From positions 172,769 through 236,768 of the forward strand of contig JAJVDF010000869.1 in assembly GCA_022410635.1 (NCBI GenBank): a stretch of DNA of 64,000 bases. Reading direction: 5' to 3'. The position numbers were made by a program, and so were the translations under genes. The notes below the pieces were generated by a model that saw only the letters and a program-made list of their open reading frames with translations, did not search any database and had not been told where the DNA came from. Position 1 is the stretch's first letter. Each line of letters opens with the position of its first letter. Source of the stretch: Tretioscincus oriximinensis. Its lineage: Eukaryota; Chordata; Lepidosauria; Squamata; Gymnophthalmidae. Positions 31,144 through 42,404 of this stretch are shown piece by piece.

Positions 31144-31343
31144 CAGAGAAATAGCCGTGTTAGTCTAGCAGAAAGTCCAGCAAAGGAGCTAGCAGCACTT
31201 TGAGACTAACTTGAGAAAAGTGGTTGGCAGAAGCTTCCGTAGACAGGTCTGAAGTGCATNTGAAGAAGTAGACCTGTCTACGAAAGCTTATGCCAACCAC
31301 TTTTCTCAAGTTAGTCTCAAAGTGCTGCTAGCTCCTTTGCTGG
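31144..31343. mobile_element. Foldback MITE (CAGAGAAATAGCC type)
   Basis: Left arm ccagcaaaggagctagcagc, then actttgagactaacttgaga, is the complement of the right arm, with the loop near agtgcatntgaagaagtag. A 13-base direct repeat, tcttaaaggcaca, lies at 31127-31139 and 31344-31356. Confidence 0.75.
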
Positions 31344-31349
31344 TCTTAA

Positions 31350-31845
31350 AGGCACAGTACCTCTTCTGCCTCTATCACCTACACCCACGTCCCTCCCACT
31401 TTAAAGGAGACAAAACCAGATCCAGGCATAATCAGAGGAAGCAGCTAAGCAGAGCCTCCTTCCTCATGGCCCCCACTGCAAGGCTTCCAGATGATCAGCT
31501 GCATATAGGATATACGTACCTGGGGGACGCTTGGCTTTTTGTCTGGCAAAAGAACTCCCTAGCTGTTTGGTTAATTTTCTAGCAGTTGGATTTGTGGTTT
31601 TTTTGTTTTTTTGGGTGGGGCAAGGGAGCTTCCTTTGCCGTCAACAACAACAAAACCCAGGTGTGTCCAATAATGGGCTCTTCATCTGGCCACTCTGCCA
31701 CATTAACTGGAGTGAGAGGGGGGCGTTGCTTTCCATGAGATCCAGGGAGGCCTCTTTGCTGAGGTTAGAGGTATAATCTTCTCAGCTGGAAGAGGGAGGT
31801 CAATTTTTAAAATGAGGGTTACCTGGACCTTTACAGAGAAGGAGG
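31350..31845. other. Intergenic, no gene seen
   Basis: Unassigned sequence with no splice-bounded frame. Confidence 0.35.
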
Positions 31846-32470
31846 AGGAGAATGAGAAGAAGAGGAGAGGGAGGGTGGGAGGAGGCTTTTATATCCTGCT
31901 TTTCTCAACTCGAAGGGAATCAAAGCAGCTTCCATGACCTTCTGTCCTCCTCAAGAGGCATGGCAGTGCAGATGTGAAGAGCATCTGTCCTTCAATGGAG
32001 AGATTGGAGTTCGAGGCCTCATGGGTTTGCCGTGCGGAGAAGTGCGCGTCTTGTACTGGCCACAGCTTCAGCCAACCTTAGCTGTTTATTTATTTATTTA
32101 TTTATACTTATACCCCGCCCTATACCCGAAGGTCTCAGAGCTGTTTGAAAGCAAGACATTGTAAGAAGATTTATAGGTACTACCACAATGTGGTGGGGAA
32201 GATAATAGTAAGCCTTTGGGCGAAAAATAACCTTGTAAGCCACTCTGAGTCCATTCAGGTGAGAAGGGCAGGGTATAAAAACCAGATTCTTCTTCTAACT
32301 TCTTCTTCTCAACACCCTGTGCAACAGATGAGGCTGAGAGAGCTCTGAAGAACAGTGCTCAGCTCAAGATCACCCAGCTGGCATTTGCATTGGATGCAGA
32401 ATCAAACTGGGAGACTTCCAGGTAAGAGTCTGACACTCAAACTGCTACCCCAGGCTGGCTCTGGAGGTGG
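31845..32470. repeat. SINE and TTTA-repeat composite
   Basis: A GA-rich SINE tail and body lie at 31,845-31,985, a TTTA-ended dispersed repeat at 32,085-32,140, a tRNA-SINE body at 32,140-32,300 (gtactaccacaatgtggtgg) and a further SINE body at 32,300-32,465. Confidence 0.6.
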
Positions 32471-33143
32471 AGAACGAGCTCCTGTGCTCCATCGCTTGCC
32501 CAGCTGTGCAAAATGAAGAGTGTCTTGGTCCAGCCTGTATCTGGATGATTAAAAAGATTTATTCTGTACGCCAGGCTGTGTCATTCTGATGGCGTGGCTA
32601 GGCACGCCTTGTGTCCTTCTCCCAGCCTGACATGAGTTCTGTTTCTCAGCAATGATTCTTTCCGATCCCCTTCTATAGAGGGAAAAGCCTTGATTCACAT
32701 TTGGGGAGGGAGACAGAGCAGATCTACCCTGCTGTCTGCTCCACCTTGCCCCACTTGATAGCTCCAACTGGAAGTGGTCCTGTCCTGGGACATTCCTTTC
32801 TCTTCTCAGGGACCCCTGGCCCACAGCACCAGGAACTTCACCATCAGCACCAAAGGCCTGGGGTTAATGGCCCACAAACCAGGGCTGATAAGGACCACAG
32901 GTTTTGTCCCCCACAGCCCTCCATTATCTTCTTAAGTCCTCATTTAGTCCCCAGAGGAGTCTGCTGCCTTCCACAAGTGGCCAACACCTCTTGGCCTAGG
33001 TCAGGTAAGTGCTGCCATACGGTTCCTACCACCTTCCAGAACCTTTTTTCAGGCCACGGCCCTGTTGGCCAGTCCTGGACCAGGCATCCCACTGGTCTGG
33101 TGCTTTGCTCCCTTCGAGGCCTTTGGCCTCCACCACAGGGAGC
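32471..33143 (-). other. Probable 3' UTR of the unrecognised gene and flank
   Basis: Unique sequence with no repeat signature lies between the stop codon and the candidate AATAAA near 32,560. Confidence 0.45.
32558..32563 (-). other. Candidate poly(A) signal of the unrecognised gene
   Basis: AATAAA on the minus strand, about 580 bases past the stop at 33144, in non-repetitive sequence. Confidence 0.5.
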
Positions 33144-33626
33144 CTAGTAGAGGCCTCTCAGTCTGTCCATGAAACCGGGTCGCTTCTCCACCATGTCAAG
33201 GTCCTTCCTCTTGCCAGGCTGAGGACGCCCCTCCGGGACAGGCGTGAGCCTCAAATCCACGCACTGCTCTTCCTTGGGGGGGCACCTCCGTGCCCGACTG
33301 CCGCTATGGTGGCGATCCCGCCTGGCGTGGGTTTGGCTCCTGGCTGCCCTGCCCACCTTCTCCGGATCTCTGTGCCGGGCAGCTTGAATGGCTCTTTCCC
33401 GCTGCACCAACTTGGCTTCCCGCAGGGAGCGCCGCTCGAAGGCCTCCACAATCCGGGACACTCGCTTCTCTGCTTCCAGCCGTGCTGCCACCTCCTCGGC
33501 TGAAGGGTTGGGCATTTGTCTGCTGGAGACCAGCCTGGCACGGGGTCTCTGCTGCTCACAGAAGAGGCAGGAGCAGGTGCCGGGCGACGTGCTGGTGTCA
33601 TCGAAGGCGGGCAGCTGTGCAGAGAC
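33144..33626 (-). CDS. Unrecognised gene, terminal exon
   Basis: The acceptor is cctctag, phase 0. It encodes 160 aa beginning VSAQLPAFDDTSTSPGTCSC, with two more cysteines nearby (LFC and GTC), then a long charged helix; stop TAG at 33146-33144. Confidence 0.72.
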   Translation of the reverse strand, partial: VSAQLPAFDDTSTSPGTCSCLFCEQQRPRARLVSSRQMPNPSAEEVAARLEAEKRVSRIVEAFERRSLREAKLVQRERAIQAARHRDPEKVGRAARSQTHARRDRHHSGSRARRCPPKEEQCVDLRLTPVPEGRPQPGKRKDLDMVEKRPGFMDRLRGLY

Positions 33627-36600
33627 CTAGAGGGCAAAGTGAACAGAGAAAGGGCTGAGAGGCACAGCAGACCACTATNGTCAGGGCAAAGGGTTGGGGG
33701 TGCCAGCTTGGAAATCAGAAAGAAAAAAAACTCTGAGGCACAAGCAGGCTTCCCTGTGAGACTCGTTTTAAAGCAGCTCAGGGGGTTGGGCCAAGCTGGT
33801 TAGATATCACCAGCACATCAAGCCACAGTCCAGCTGAAATTGTGGTTTTCCAAAAACTAGCTGTGTTAGTCTGGGGCCGGAATATCTAGCAAGAAATCTA
33901 GTGGCAACTTAGTTGTGGACAAGAAAAAGGAAGGCAGCAGGAGCTTTCATAGGGAGAAGTCTAGATCTGGAGGGAAGGAGGGAGGGAGGGAGAAAGAAGT
34001 TTTAGCAGGAGTCTCTCTTGGCATCTTAAAGACTAAAAAGAAAGGTGGGAGCAGGACTTTCTCTAGACAAGTCCACTTCGTCAGATGGATGGATAAATAG
34101 TTGGACATCCCTATGTACAAGTATATTTCCCAGAGTCATGGTAATCCCTGAAGGCTCTGTGACTGGAATCAGAGCTGGTAGTGATATTATCAACATTCTA
34201 AAGCCTAGGCCAGGCCAGGAGTGGTTGCCTTGGAACCCATCCCAGTACAGCAGCAGGAACAGGGAAGGAAAACACAGAAAGAGGGAAGGAGGAACATGAA
34301 GGGGTGGAGGAAAAGTAAGCTAGACCGCCTGTCGCGTTAAACTCAAGCAATAGGCTTCTTCCACTATTAGATAGGCATTCAACTAACAGGAAATGGCAGA
34401 GTTTTCTGAGACAAGACGATTTCTTCAGATGCTCTGAAGGAAGGAGATTATGTACGAAAGCTACTGCTGCCNCCCTTTTCCTTGTTCATTTCTAAGGTGC
34501 GACGGGACTCTCCTTGCAAAATACGATGCTCTGCAGTTCAGTTTCTACCCTTTGAAAAAGAAAACAAACTGGCAGGTTCAGAGAAGAGTTACAAGGATGG
34601 TAAGTGGTCTGGAAACCAAAGGATCCAGGGATGTTTAGTCTGCAAGAGAGAAGACTGAGAGGATATCTGAGAGCTGCTACCTATATGAGAAAGGCTGCCA
34701 TAGAGCAGAGGGATCAGCATTGCTCTCATTGACACATGGAAGGGATGAAACTGCAAGGAAGGAGATTTAGATTAAATATCAGAAAAAAACTTTCTGACAA
34801 TAAGGGTGATAAACCAGTGGAACAGGTTGCCACAGGAGGTGATGAGTTCACCTTCCTTGGAAGCCTTCAAACAGAGGCTGGGCAGCCATTGGTCTGGGAT
34901 GGTTTAGTGAATNCTGCATAATGCAGGGGGTTGGACCCAGGACCCTAGATCCCTCCCAACTCTTTGAATCTTGGAAGGGAGGAAAGAAGGGAGGAATAAT
35001 TTGCTACAGGAGGTGATAAGATCTCCTCCACTCGAAGTCTTCAAACAGAGGCCAGGCAACCACCTGNCCGGGTTTAGTGAATCCTGCATTAAGCAGAGGT
35101 TGGAGTCCATGTTTCTGGGGGTTCCATCCCAACTCTTTGATTCTAGGAAGCAAAGCTTTCACCTGTTCTCTATTCCTTNCAAATGGCATTTCAGGAATTC
35201 TGCTTTTGCTGCATCCTGGAGACAGAATCAAGAGATCCATCCTAATAGTTTTNTCCCCTTTTAGTATTTGCAAAGGCAACCAAAAGAGGGAGAAAGTTTT
35301 ATTGGCTGCCCACCAGAGAGGGATCCTGCCAGCTTCCTAGTTCTCCCCAACCCCCTGCCTCCTCACCTGACGATCATGGTTCTCCTCTCGGTGGCTCTTG
35401 CATCCACACCTGGTCTCTACAGGAAGATCTAGGCCCTGGCCATCTCCACCATCTTCTGCTCTGCTCCAGGGGACTCTTTCCTTCTTCTCAAGCGACCCAT
35501 AAGCAGAAGACACCCAGAGGGGTTCGGGGCTAGCCTCATATGTTCGCTTGTGCTTCTGTTTCCCCAGCAGGGCTGGAGGCTCTTCCACTGGAGTTTCCTC
35601 CAGCCATTGCTGAACTTTGGAGAATCGGTCTGGGGTCTGCTGCAGACAGGAGGACACTGCCCTTTCCTTCCGGTGGGACCCCCGTCGGTCTCCTTGTTCC
35701 TCCTCGGGCAGTGGGGTCCAGCAGCGTTCAATGGCAGACTCCTTTCTGGCTGGCAAATCCTTGTTAAACGCTTGGCAGGCCGGNCAGCTTTGGACATGGT
35801 TAATTCGACAGTTGGGCAAGATCCTGGCTGAGCTGCTCATGGTGGCCCATGGTCTGCTGTCCTCCTGCCCATGCCAGGGGCTCCTTGACATCCTGCCTTC
35901 ACCAAGGGTCTCATTGTGACCATGCTGCGTACATCGGTGGTGGCACAGACCAGCGATGCGGTTGTGTTCTGAGCTACAGAAGCCTCTTGTCACTATGTCT
36001 CCCCTGCCATGGGTGCCATGACCATGAACCTGCCCCCTGCTCGTCCCCTGAGCCCTAGGCTGCTCCCTTTGGGCCACCTTTGGGTGCCTACAGGGGCTNG
36101 AAGGACCCCTCTGCAGGGTCTCTGTGTTCTCACAGGTTTCAGAGAAGGGGGGAGTTGTGTCACTCGCCCAAGCTTTGAGCTTCTTGGAGAAGAACCTGTC
36201 CAGCTTTTCTGCGGCATTGTGGTTGAATAGGGAGGACCTCTCGATTCGGATGCTGGGGGCAGAATGCATATGCAGGCACTGGGGCCGCCGATGGCTTCTG
36301 GGGGTCCTGAGGCAGTGTTGGGTGGAGAGCTTTGGATCCTGGCGGTGGATCGGGTAGTCAGTGTGATCCGCCCTTCTGTGTGGATTTGGTTTTCCAAGAT
36401 GACAACCACGGAGGGACCTAGAAAGATCTGGACACAACAGGATAACTTAGTGAAAAGCCACTCCCAACTCAGGGTCTGATCTGATCAACTAAAGGAGGGA
36501 AGCAGGAAAAGGATTTGGTTCTTATATCCTGCTTCTTTCAACCAGAAGAGACTCGAAGAGGCTTCCAGACCATTCTTCTCTTTACAACAGTAGGTGGAGC

Positions 36601-39109
36601 TGAGAGAGGTTCAAAGAACTGCTCACAGTGGTGAAGAAGAAGAGGAAGAGGAGGAGGAGGAGGGAGGAGGGAGGAGGGAAAGGAGGAAGGACAAGGAGAT
36701 AAAGAGGAGGAGGAGTAAGAAGAAAAGGAGGAAAGAAAAGATGATGATTTGGTTTTAATACCTTGCTTTTCTCAACCTGAAGGGAGTCAAAGCTCCAGTG
36801 AGCTGTGATTAGTCACCTAGCTGGCTTAATGAAGGAGGGAAGAATCAAACCAGGAGGCTTTTGGGTAAGACACTCTAACCACAAGATCAGACTGGCTATC
36901 AAAATATTTGGAGCTGTCTCACCAAAGATTTGGTGTGATCCCAACAGGCTTTTTAGGAGCATTTTTGGGCAGCAACGCAGAATCATATTGCCAATAGAAG
37001 GGCACTGCAAATGGATCCTATTCTACAGTGCCATATTCTACAGTGGCCAAGCCCTGTCCCGAGATACAACCCAGAGTAAGGCTCAGTGGTGTGGGAATGG
37101 TCTAAGTCTACTTCTTCAGATGCAATCCACTGTAGTCTTAGGGTGAATTTACACTAGTTTTTATTTTGAAATATATCTTGCAATAGGGATCTATCATCTG
37201 TGTGTCAGTTTAGACTATAGCAGGGCTCATTCAAGGTTAAATCTCCCAAAACATGCCTAGCATGTGGACAAGATGAATAGAGAGAGAAAAAATTCCAGGG
37301 GGCGCTCTATAGAACCTGTGCACAGAATAGTTAGGATGGACATGGAGGGGAAGGATTTTTCCCTCAGAGCCTCAATGGCCTATGGAATTTACTTTCAAAA
37401 GAAGTGGTAACAGCTAATGACAGCTTTAGGCTAGACTTAGTCTAAAAATGTAGCAAGGGGATCTTGGTGGGCCACTGGGTGGGACAGAATGCTGGACTAG
37501 ATGGCCTATGGTCCTATTCAGCAGAGCTCCCCTTCCTTATTTCCCAAAACAAAGCCTCATTCAGAAATGACCATATTGAAGAATGTTTCAAGTGAGGTAC
37601 CACAAGGGTCTGTCCTAGGCCCAGTGNTATTTAACATATTCATAAATGACCTAGATGAGGGCTTTGAAGGAAAACTTACCAGATTTGCTGATGACACAAA
37701 GGTCGGCGGTGTTGCTAATACTAAACAAGATAGAAAGGATTCAAATGATCTAGACAAGCTTGAACAATGGGCTGAAACTAACAGAATGGTATTTAACAAA
37801 GAAATGCAAGATTCTACATCTTGGCAAAAAGAAAGAAAACAGTTCATATAGAATGAGAGGAATACATCTGAGCAGCAGCACAGGTGAAAAGGACCCGGGT
37901 GTACTGGTAGTTCACACACTAAACACGAGTTAACAGTGTGATGCAGCTGCAAAAAAGGCAAACACAATCCTGGTGTGTGTTACGAGGAGCATAGAATCTC
38001 GATCACATAAGTAATTATTCCTCTCTACAGTACTTTGGTATGACTACACTTGAAATACTGTGTTCAGTTCTGGGGGCCCCAATTTAAAAAGGACATTGAT
38101 AAACTAGAGCAAGTTCAAAAGAGATTTTAAAGGATGGTGTGTGGACTGCAAACCATGTCCTATGAGGAATGCTTAAAGGATCTACATGTTTAGTCTGCAA
38201 AAAAGAAAACTGAGAGGAGACCTGATAGATGTCTACAAATATCTGAAGGGCTGTCACAGAGCACAGGGATCAGCATTGTTCTCCTTGGCACATGGAAGGA
38301 CTAGAAACAACTGGATGAAATTGCAAGCGAGAAGCTTTAGAAAAAGCTTTGTAACAGTCAGGGTGATAAACAAGTGGAACAATCTGCCACAGGTGGCGGT
38401 GAGTTCACTTTCTCTGGAAGTCTTCATTTGGAGACTGGTCAGTCATCTGTCTGGGATGGTTTAATGAATCCTGCATTGAGCAGGGAGTTGGACCCAATAG
38501 GCCTGGAGGTCCCTTCCAACTCTATGATTCTATGATATATCCATGGTTTGGTTGTCCTTTCAGATAGCTAGAATTGGCATGCAAAATCAGTGCAGAATAC
38601 TCATAGGTCTCCCAGACCATGAACCTTTCTGCACTGTATCTTATTCTTGGAGCAGGGGGCTGCCATAGTTTACATTAGCATGCAGGTAGCAAGTTGCTAG
38701 TCCAAATTATATCTAAGTAGAGTGCGTGAATTCTCTTACTGAGCTTTTTTCTGGTCTGTATCTCGGAATAGGGCTCAGCCACCTATATGCCAGTGTAGAT
38801 TATGGCAGGGCNCATTTAGCTCATTCATATGTGAGTGTAGACTAGGGGAGGCCCCATTCAGAATAAGGTTCAGAGAATTCACCCCACATTTCTGCCTCTG
38901 CTCCTACCTGAAATAATGGAGGCTGTTGAAATTTCCTGCTCCCCCCACTGCTTGTTGGCATCATGAACGTAGTCAGGGTCAGTATCCCAGTCATCCTCCT
39001 CACCTGGACTGGGAGGACTGGGTTTTGCCTGGTATGGCCTTTGGTGAGTCTGCCTTCCCATGCTAGTGTCTGGAGACCGCTTACTCCAGGCACACCCAGA
39101 CTGAGCCAT
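33144..39109 (-). CDS. Unrecognised three-exon gene with cortactin-like acidic N-terminal motif
   Basis: I cannot name this gene. Minus-strand exons are 39109-38908, 36417-35367 and 33626-33144, giving about 578 aa. It starts at ATG 39109 (MAQSGCAWSK); an in-frame stop lies just upstream. Residues 38-50 read EDDWDTDPDYVHD, close to the N-terminal acidic segment of cortactin and HS1, where DDWETDPDFVND binds Arp2/3; a KQWG follows as in those proteins. The middle exon is hydrophilic, with NHNAAEKLDRFFSKKLKAW and later Cys/His-rich stretches. The last exon has a predicted charged helix (EEVAARLEAEKRVSRIVEAF, then ERRSLREAKLVQRERAIQ) and ends KRPGFMDRLRGLY. The frame entering the middle exon differs from the one leaving it. 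One extra base in the G5 run at 36255-36259 would join them. Sequencing error, an unseen small exon or a real mutation are all possible. Actin-related function is only a guess. Confidence 0.7.
33627..35366. repeat. Intron of the unrecognised gene: foldback pieces and CR1
   Basis: Foldback-MITE arms lie at 33,845-34,110 and 34,380-34,510. 34,560-35,000 is a plus-strand CR1 of the chicken-like lineage (gagaagagttacaaggatgg, gaacaggttgccacaggagg). 34,990-35,290 contains further CR1 3' ends. Confidence 0.6.
35367..36417 (-). CDS. Unrecognised gene, coding exon 2 (frame break)
   Basis: The acceptor is gatctttctag and the donor is CGTCAG|GTGAGG. It is 1051 bases long. It is entered as GPSVVVILENQIHTEGRI and left as REENHDRQ in another frame. 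One added base makes it 351 codons in phase with both neighbours. Confidence 0.65.
36510..36905 (-). repeat. Two SINE copies joined by a purine tract
   Basis: SINE bodies at 36,515-36,620 and 36,745-36,905 flank a GGA/GAA-rich tract at 36,632-36,745. Confidence 0.65.
37040..37270. repeat. Fragments of the palindromic MITE
   Basis: ccaagccctgtcccgagata and aacccagagtaaggctcagt match the right arm of the 30,758 element. tttattttgaaatatatctt and gacctat-like pieces at 37,155-37,230 match its left arm. Confidence 0.55.
37560..38535 (+). repeat. CR1 LINE 3' end with ATTCTATGA tail
   Basis: The translation shows [24 protein letters not shown] and the FADD motif (RFADDTKVGG), then LQKRKLRGDLIDVYKYLKG and the end module WNNLPQVAVSSLSLEVF. 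It terminates ctatgattctatgata, the classic CR1 octamer tail. It lies in intron 1 of the unrecognised gene. Confidence 0.88.
38640..38860. repeat. Copy of the palindromic MITE
   Basis: ctgccatagtttacattagc, tctcggaatagggctcag, gccagtgtagattatggcag and gagtgtagactaggggaggc are diverged arms of the 30,758 element. Confidence 0.55.
38908..39109 (-). CDS. Unrecognised gene, coding exon 1 (acidic motif)
   Basis: The donor is ATTTCAG|GTAGGA, phase 1. It encodes 67 aa. An acceptor-like gccttcag ends just upstream of the ATG on the minus strand, so a noncoding leader exon further upstream is likely. Confidence 0.72.
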
Positions 39110-39359
39110 GCAGGGCAAACTGAAGGCCTAGTGCTCAGCGAGGGCATAAAAATCACCTCTGCAAACAGCTGGTGGGTGGAGACCCTTGGCAGACCCTAGG
39201 CAGGCTGTCTGGAGCCTGGCCTCTGTGATGTCAGCAGAGTGTCATGGGTAGTTCTTTGCTTCCTCTTCCTCTTTCATGCAGCACTCGCCAACCTGGTAGT
39301 TTTTTTGCAGCAGGAGATAAGATCCCTACATCCCATTGGCCAACTCGAACAGGGTTACA

Positions 39360-40400
39360 TAAGAACATGAGAAGAGTTCTGCTGAATAGGGCCTACTGTC
39401 TCCCCCAGTGGTTCATCCACATGCTAGTGTAACCTATGGCAGGCCCCCATTTGATGCACTTTCATCTTTTTGTCTCTAGTCCTTCCATGCGCCAATGAGA
39501 ACAAAGTTCATCCCTCTGCTCTGTGGCAGCCCTTCAGGTATTTGTAGACTGCTATCAGGTCTCCTTTCAGTCTTCTCTTCTGCACACTGAACATCCCTAG
39601 GTCCTGTTTTTTCACCCAAGGTGTCACCGGCCATAAGAATATAAGAAGAGCCATACTGGATCGGGCCACAGCCCATCNAGTCCAGCATTCTGTGNCACAC
39701 AGAGGCCCACCAGATGCACCTGNGCAGNCCAAACAGAGGAAAGCAAAATATGCTCCTGTTTATGACTCCCTGCAAATGGTATCTCAGGAGTCCTACCTGT
39801 TGCTCCATCCNGGAGGCGACATCCAGACATCCATNCTAGTATCCATTTATACCCTTAGTGTCCATAAACCTTTCTAGTCCTGTCTTGAAACTATCCAAGC
39901 TGTTAGCTACCACTAGCTCTTCAGGAAGTAAATTCCACAGGCCGATGACCCTCTGGGTGAAAAAATACTTTCCTTTGTCTGTTCTCACTTTTCTACCCAA
40001 CAGTTTTAAGGAGTGCCTCTGGAATGTATTTCGGAAGAGGTGGTGGTAGCTAGCAGTCTGGATGACTTTAAAACAGGATTAGATAAGTTTATGGAGACAA
40101 CAAGGGTATAAATATCTACTAAGGGAGATCTTTTGAAATTGCCTCTGGGATGGAGCAACAGGCAGGATTCCTNAAAGACCATTTGCATTGTATTGAGAAT
40201 AGGTGAAGATTTTCCCTTCTGCTTGAGATGCCCAGGTGAAATTAGTGGGCCTCTGTGAGACAGAATGCTGGACTAGATGAGCTCTAGCTCCATTCAACAG
40301 CTCTCCTTTTATGTTCTTATGGTTAACCATTCCACATAGGACTTGGTTTCTGGACCACACNTCATCCTTGTAACACTTCCCTAAACTTGCTCCAGTTTAT
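39360..40400. repeat. Cluster of CR1/L3 3' ends
   Basis: 39,465-39,640 is chicken-type CR1 on the minus strand. 39,635-40,020 is a CR1/L3 3' end on the minus strand (aagaatataagaagagccat to ccaacagttttaaggag). 40,020-40,325 is one on the plus strand, joined directly. 40,325-40,430 is CR1 on the minus strand. Confidence 0.7.
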
Positions 40401-40429
40401 CAATATCCTTTTTAAATTGGGATGCCTAG

Positions 40430-41470
40430 AATCTAGGGATTGGGGAATTACTTTTTNGCCCCCATTAAATTCCTATACTATTTTTCATGTGGTAACCTGC
40501 TTGGTACAGCCTCCTAATTGGAGACAGGTAAGNTGCTTAGAAGTAAAGCAAGTAAAGGTTTTGCCTTCTTCTACTGCTTATAGAACAATTGGTGGGCTGG
40601 GATGGTGGAGAAAAGAAGGGCTGTGTACTGATCGGGCATCACTCATTATGTTTAAATTTATACTTACCTCAGTGTGTCCTGGAAACGGACAAGGAAGAGG
40701 CAGGCAATATGAACCAGATGCTATATGGAGTGAACATCTGTCTCAATTAAGACAGTTGTTTAAAGTAAACTGGGTCCCTGGTATATAGCAATAGGAATGC
40801 AGATGAGTGTGGAAGTGACAAATCAGGGACAGTATAATGAAGGTCTTTAAGGTGTCCTAGGGGAAGGAAATGTAAATTAGAATGTAGCAATCTCGTTGTG
40901 TATGGAAGATGGAATTGTTTTTGCAAGTACCCTAATATCAGGCAACCAAAATATGCCACATAAATCAGGTGGCATTTGGTTGGCTTCTGCTGGTTAGGTA
41001 TTTGCAAGATAAGTGATAATGAGAAAAACCAGTAGGAGAGGAAAGGTGTGGAATGGCCTCTTTCACAAGAAAACTGTAATATTTAAATTTGACCATTTAA
41101 TGGCCTCAACCAGGACTTTCTCATACATTTGTAGGCTTGTTTCGTTAGAGCTACCAGCTATCCCCGTCTCCTAATTCTTCTGCACATCATAATTCTTCTG
41201 CTTAGCAGCTTCGAACGGTCCCCTGGTTCAGGGTTGTGTGATGCTATATGCTGGGCTAGCCCAAAACAGCATGTGGATAGCAATCCCTTGGAGGTCATTT
41301 CATGGGTGTGTATTCCAGATTGAAAGCTGCTGAGCAGTACATTTTGGGCTTTCTTGGTCTGGCTAACAAGGCCCTTTCTGCATTGGACTCTTATTTTGGA
41401 ATATATCTTCCATAGGAGCCTACCATCTGCATGCTTGTGTAGGGCGAAACAGAGATTAGGGTTACCACCT
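40430..41470. other. Intergenic, no gene seen
   Basis: Largely unassigned. A MITE arm lies near 41,255-41,290 and a second near 41,370-41,450. Confidence 0.4.
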
Positions 41471-41474
41471 TTTG

Positions 41475-41702
41475 GGAGTCCAGCAAAGGAGCCAGCAGCA
41501 CTTTGAGGCTAACTTGAGAAAAGTGGTTGGCATAAGCTTTCGTAGACAGGTCTACTTCTTCAGATGCTCAAGAAGAAGATGCACAGTAGACAGTAGACGT
41601 GTCTATGAAAGCTTATGCCAACCACTTTTCTCAAGTGAGTCTCAAAGTGCTGCTAGCTCCTTTGCTGGACTTTCTACTAGACTAACACGGCTATTTCTCT
41701 GA
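41475..41702. mobile_element. Foldback MITE (CAGAGAAATAGCC type), second copy
   Basis: Arms agcactttgaggctaacttg and its complement caagtgagtctcaaagtgct surround a loop with gaagaagat. The right end actaacacggctatttctct is the intact terminal inverted repeat missing from the 31,144 copy. Confidence 0.75.
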
Positions 41703-42054
41703 AATTGACCACCTTTTGGGAGCCTGCCATAGCCTTCACTAGTATGCAGATGGTGTAAACCCCTATCCAGGAAAGGTCTCCCCCAGCCAAATTTCTGTTA
41801 GCAGAAAAATGTTTCCTGTGGGTGGGATTGGATGCAGATGGGCTAAAGCAGGGGTGGGCAATTAATTTTTCCCAAGGGGCCGCATGAGAAATTGGGGTGG
41901 TTTTAGAGGGCCGGATTAATATAGTTAACTCAGTTCTATCCAATACTGTATATAACTCTGAGCTAATAGGGGCGGGCCGGTCAGAGACAGTAGGAGGGCC
42001 GCATGTGGCCCTCGGGCCGCCCCTTGCCCAGGTCTGGGCTAAAGAGACATCCTG

Positions 42055-42330
42055 CTGTCCAGGACTAGCTGTGGTGCAGGCTGGGAGCTGTAATCTCCAA
42101 GGCANAGTCCTATGCGGGCTGGGCAGAAGAGGCTCGGACTACAATCCCCAGCAGGCCCCACTGCCAGCAAAATAACATCTCTAGTCTGTTTTTCACATTT
42201 GAGCGGCAGCTGTTGCTACTGCCAGGCTTTGTGAAGTTGCTGGACACTGAAGCTTTTGTAATATGCACTTGTCGGTGTGAAAAAAACAGCATAGAAAAGC
42301 AACTTGAATCATAAATTGTGTCAGGAAGTA
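42055..42330. repeat. Dispersed repeat shared with 6,250-6,540, with SBS-like motif
   Basis: The order gggagctgtaatct, gctgggcagaagagg, gtgaagttgctggacactga and catagaaaagcaact parallels the 6.25 kb copy. ACTACAATCCCCAGCA at 42138-42153 is one mismatch from the ZNF143/THAP11 consensus. Confidence 0.6.
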
Positions 42331-42404
42331 GAGAAACAGGACGCTGTGCAGAAATGAAGACCCTTTATTTCATTTATTTCTCCTTTTCCTCACAGAAAAT
42401 TGTG

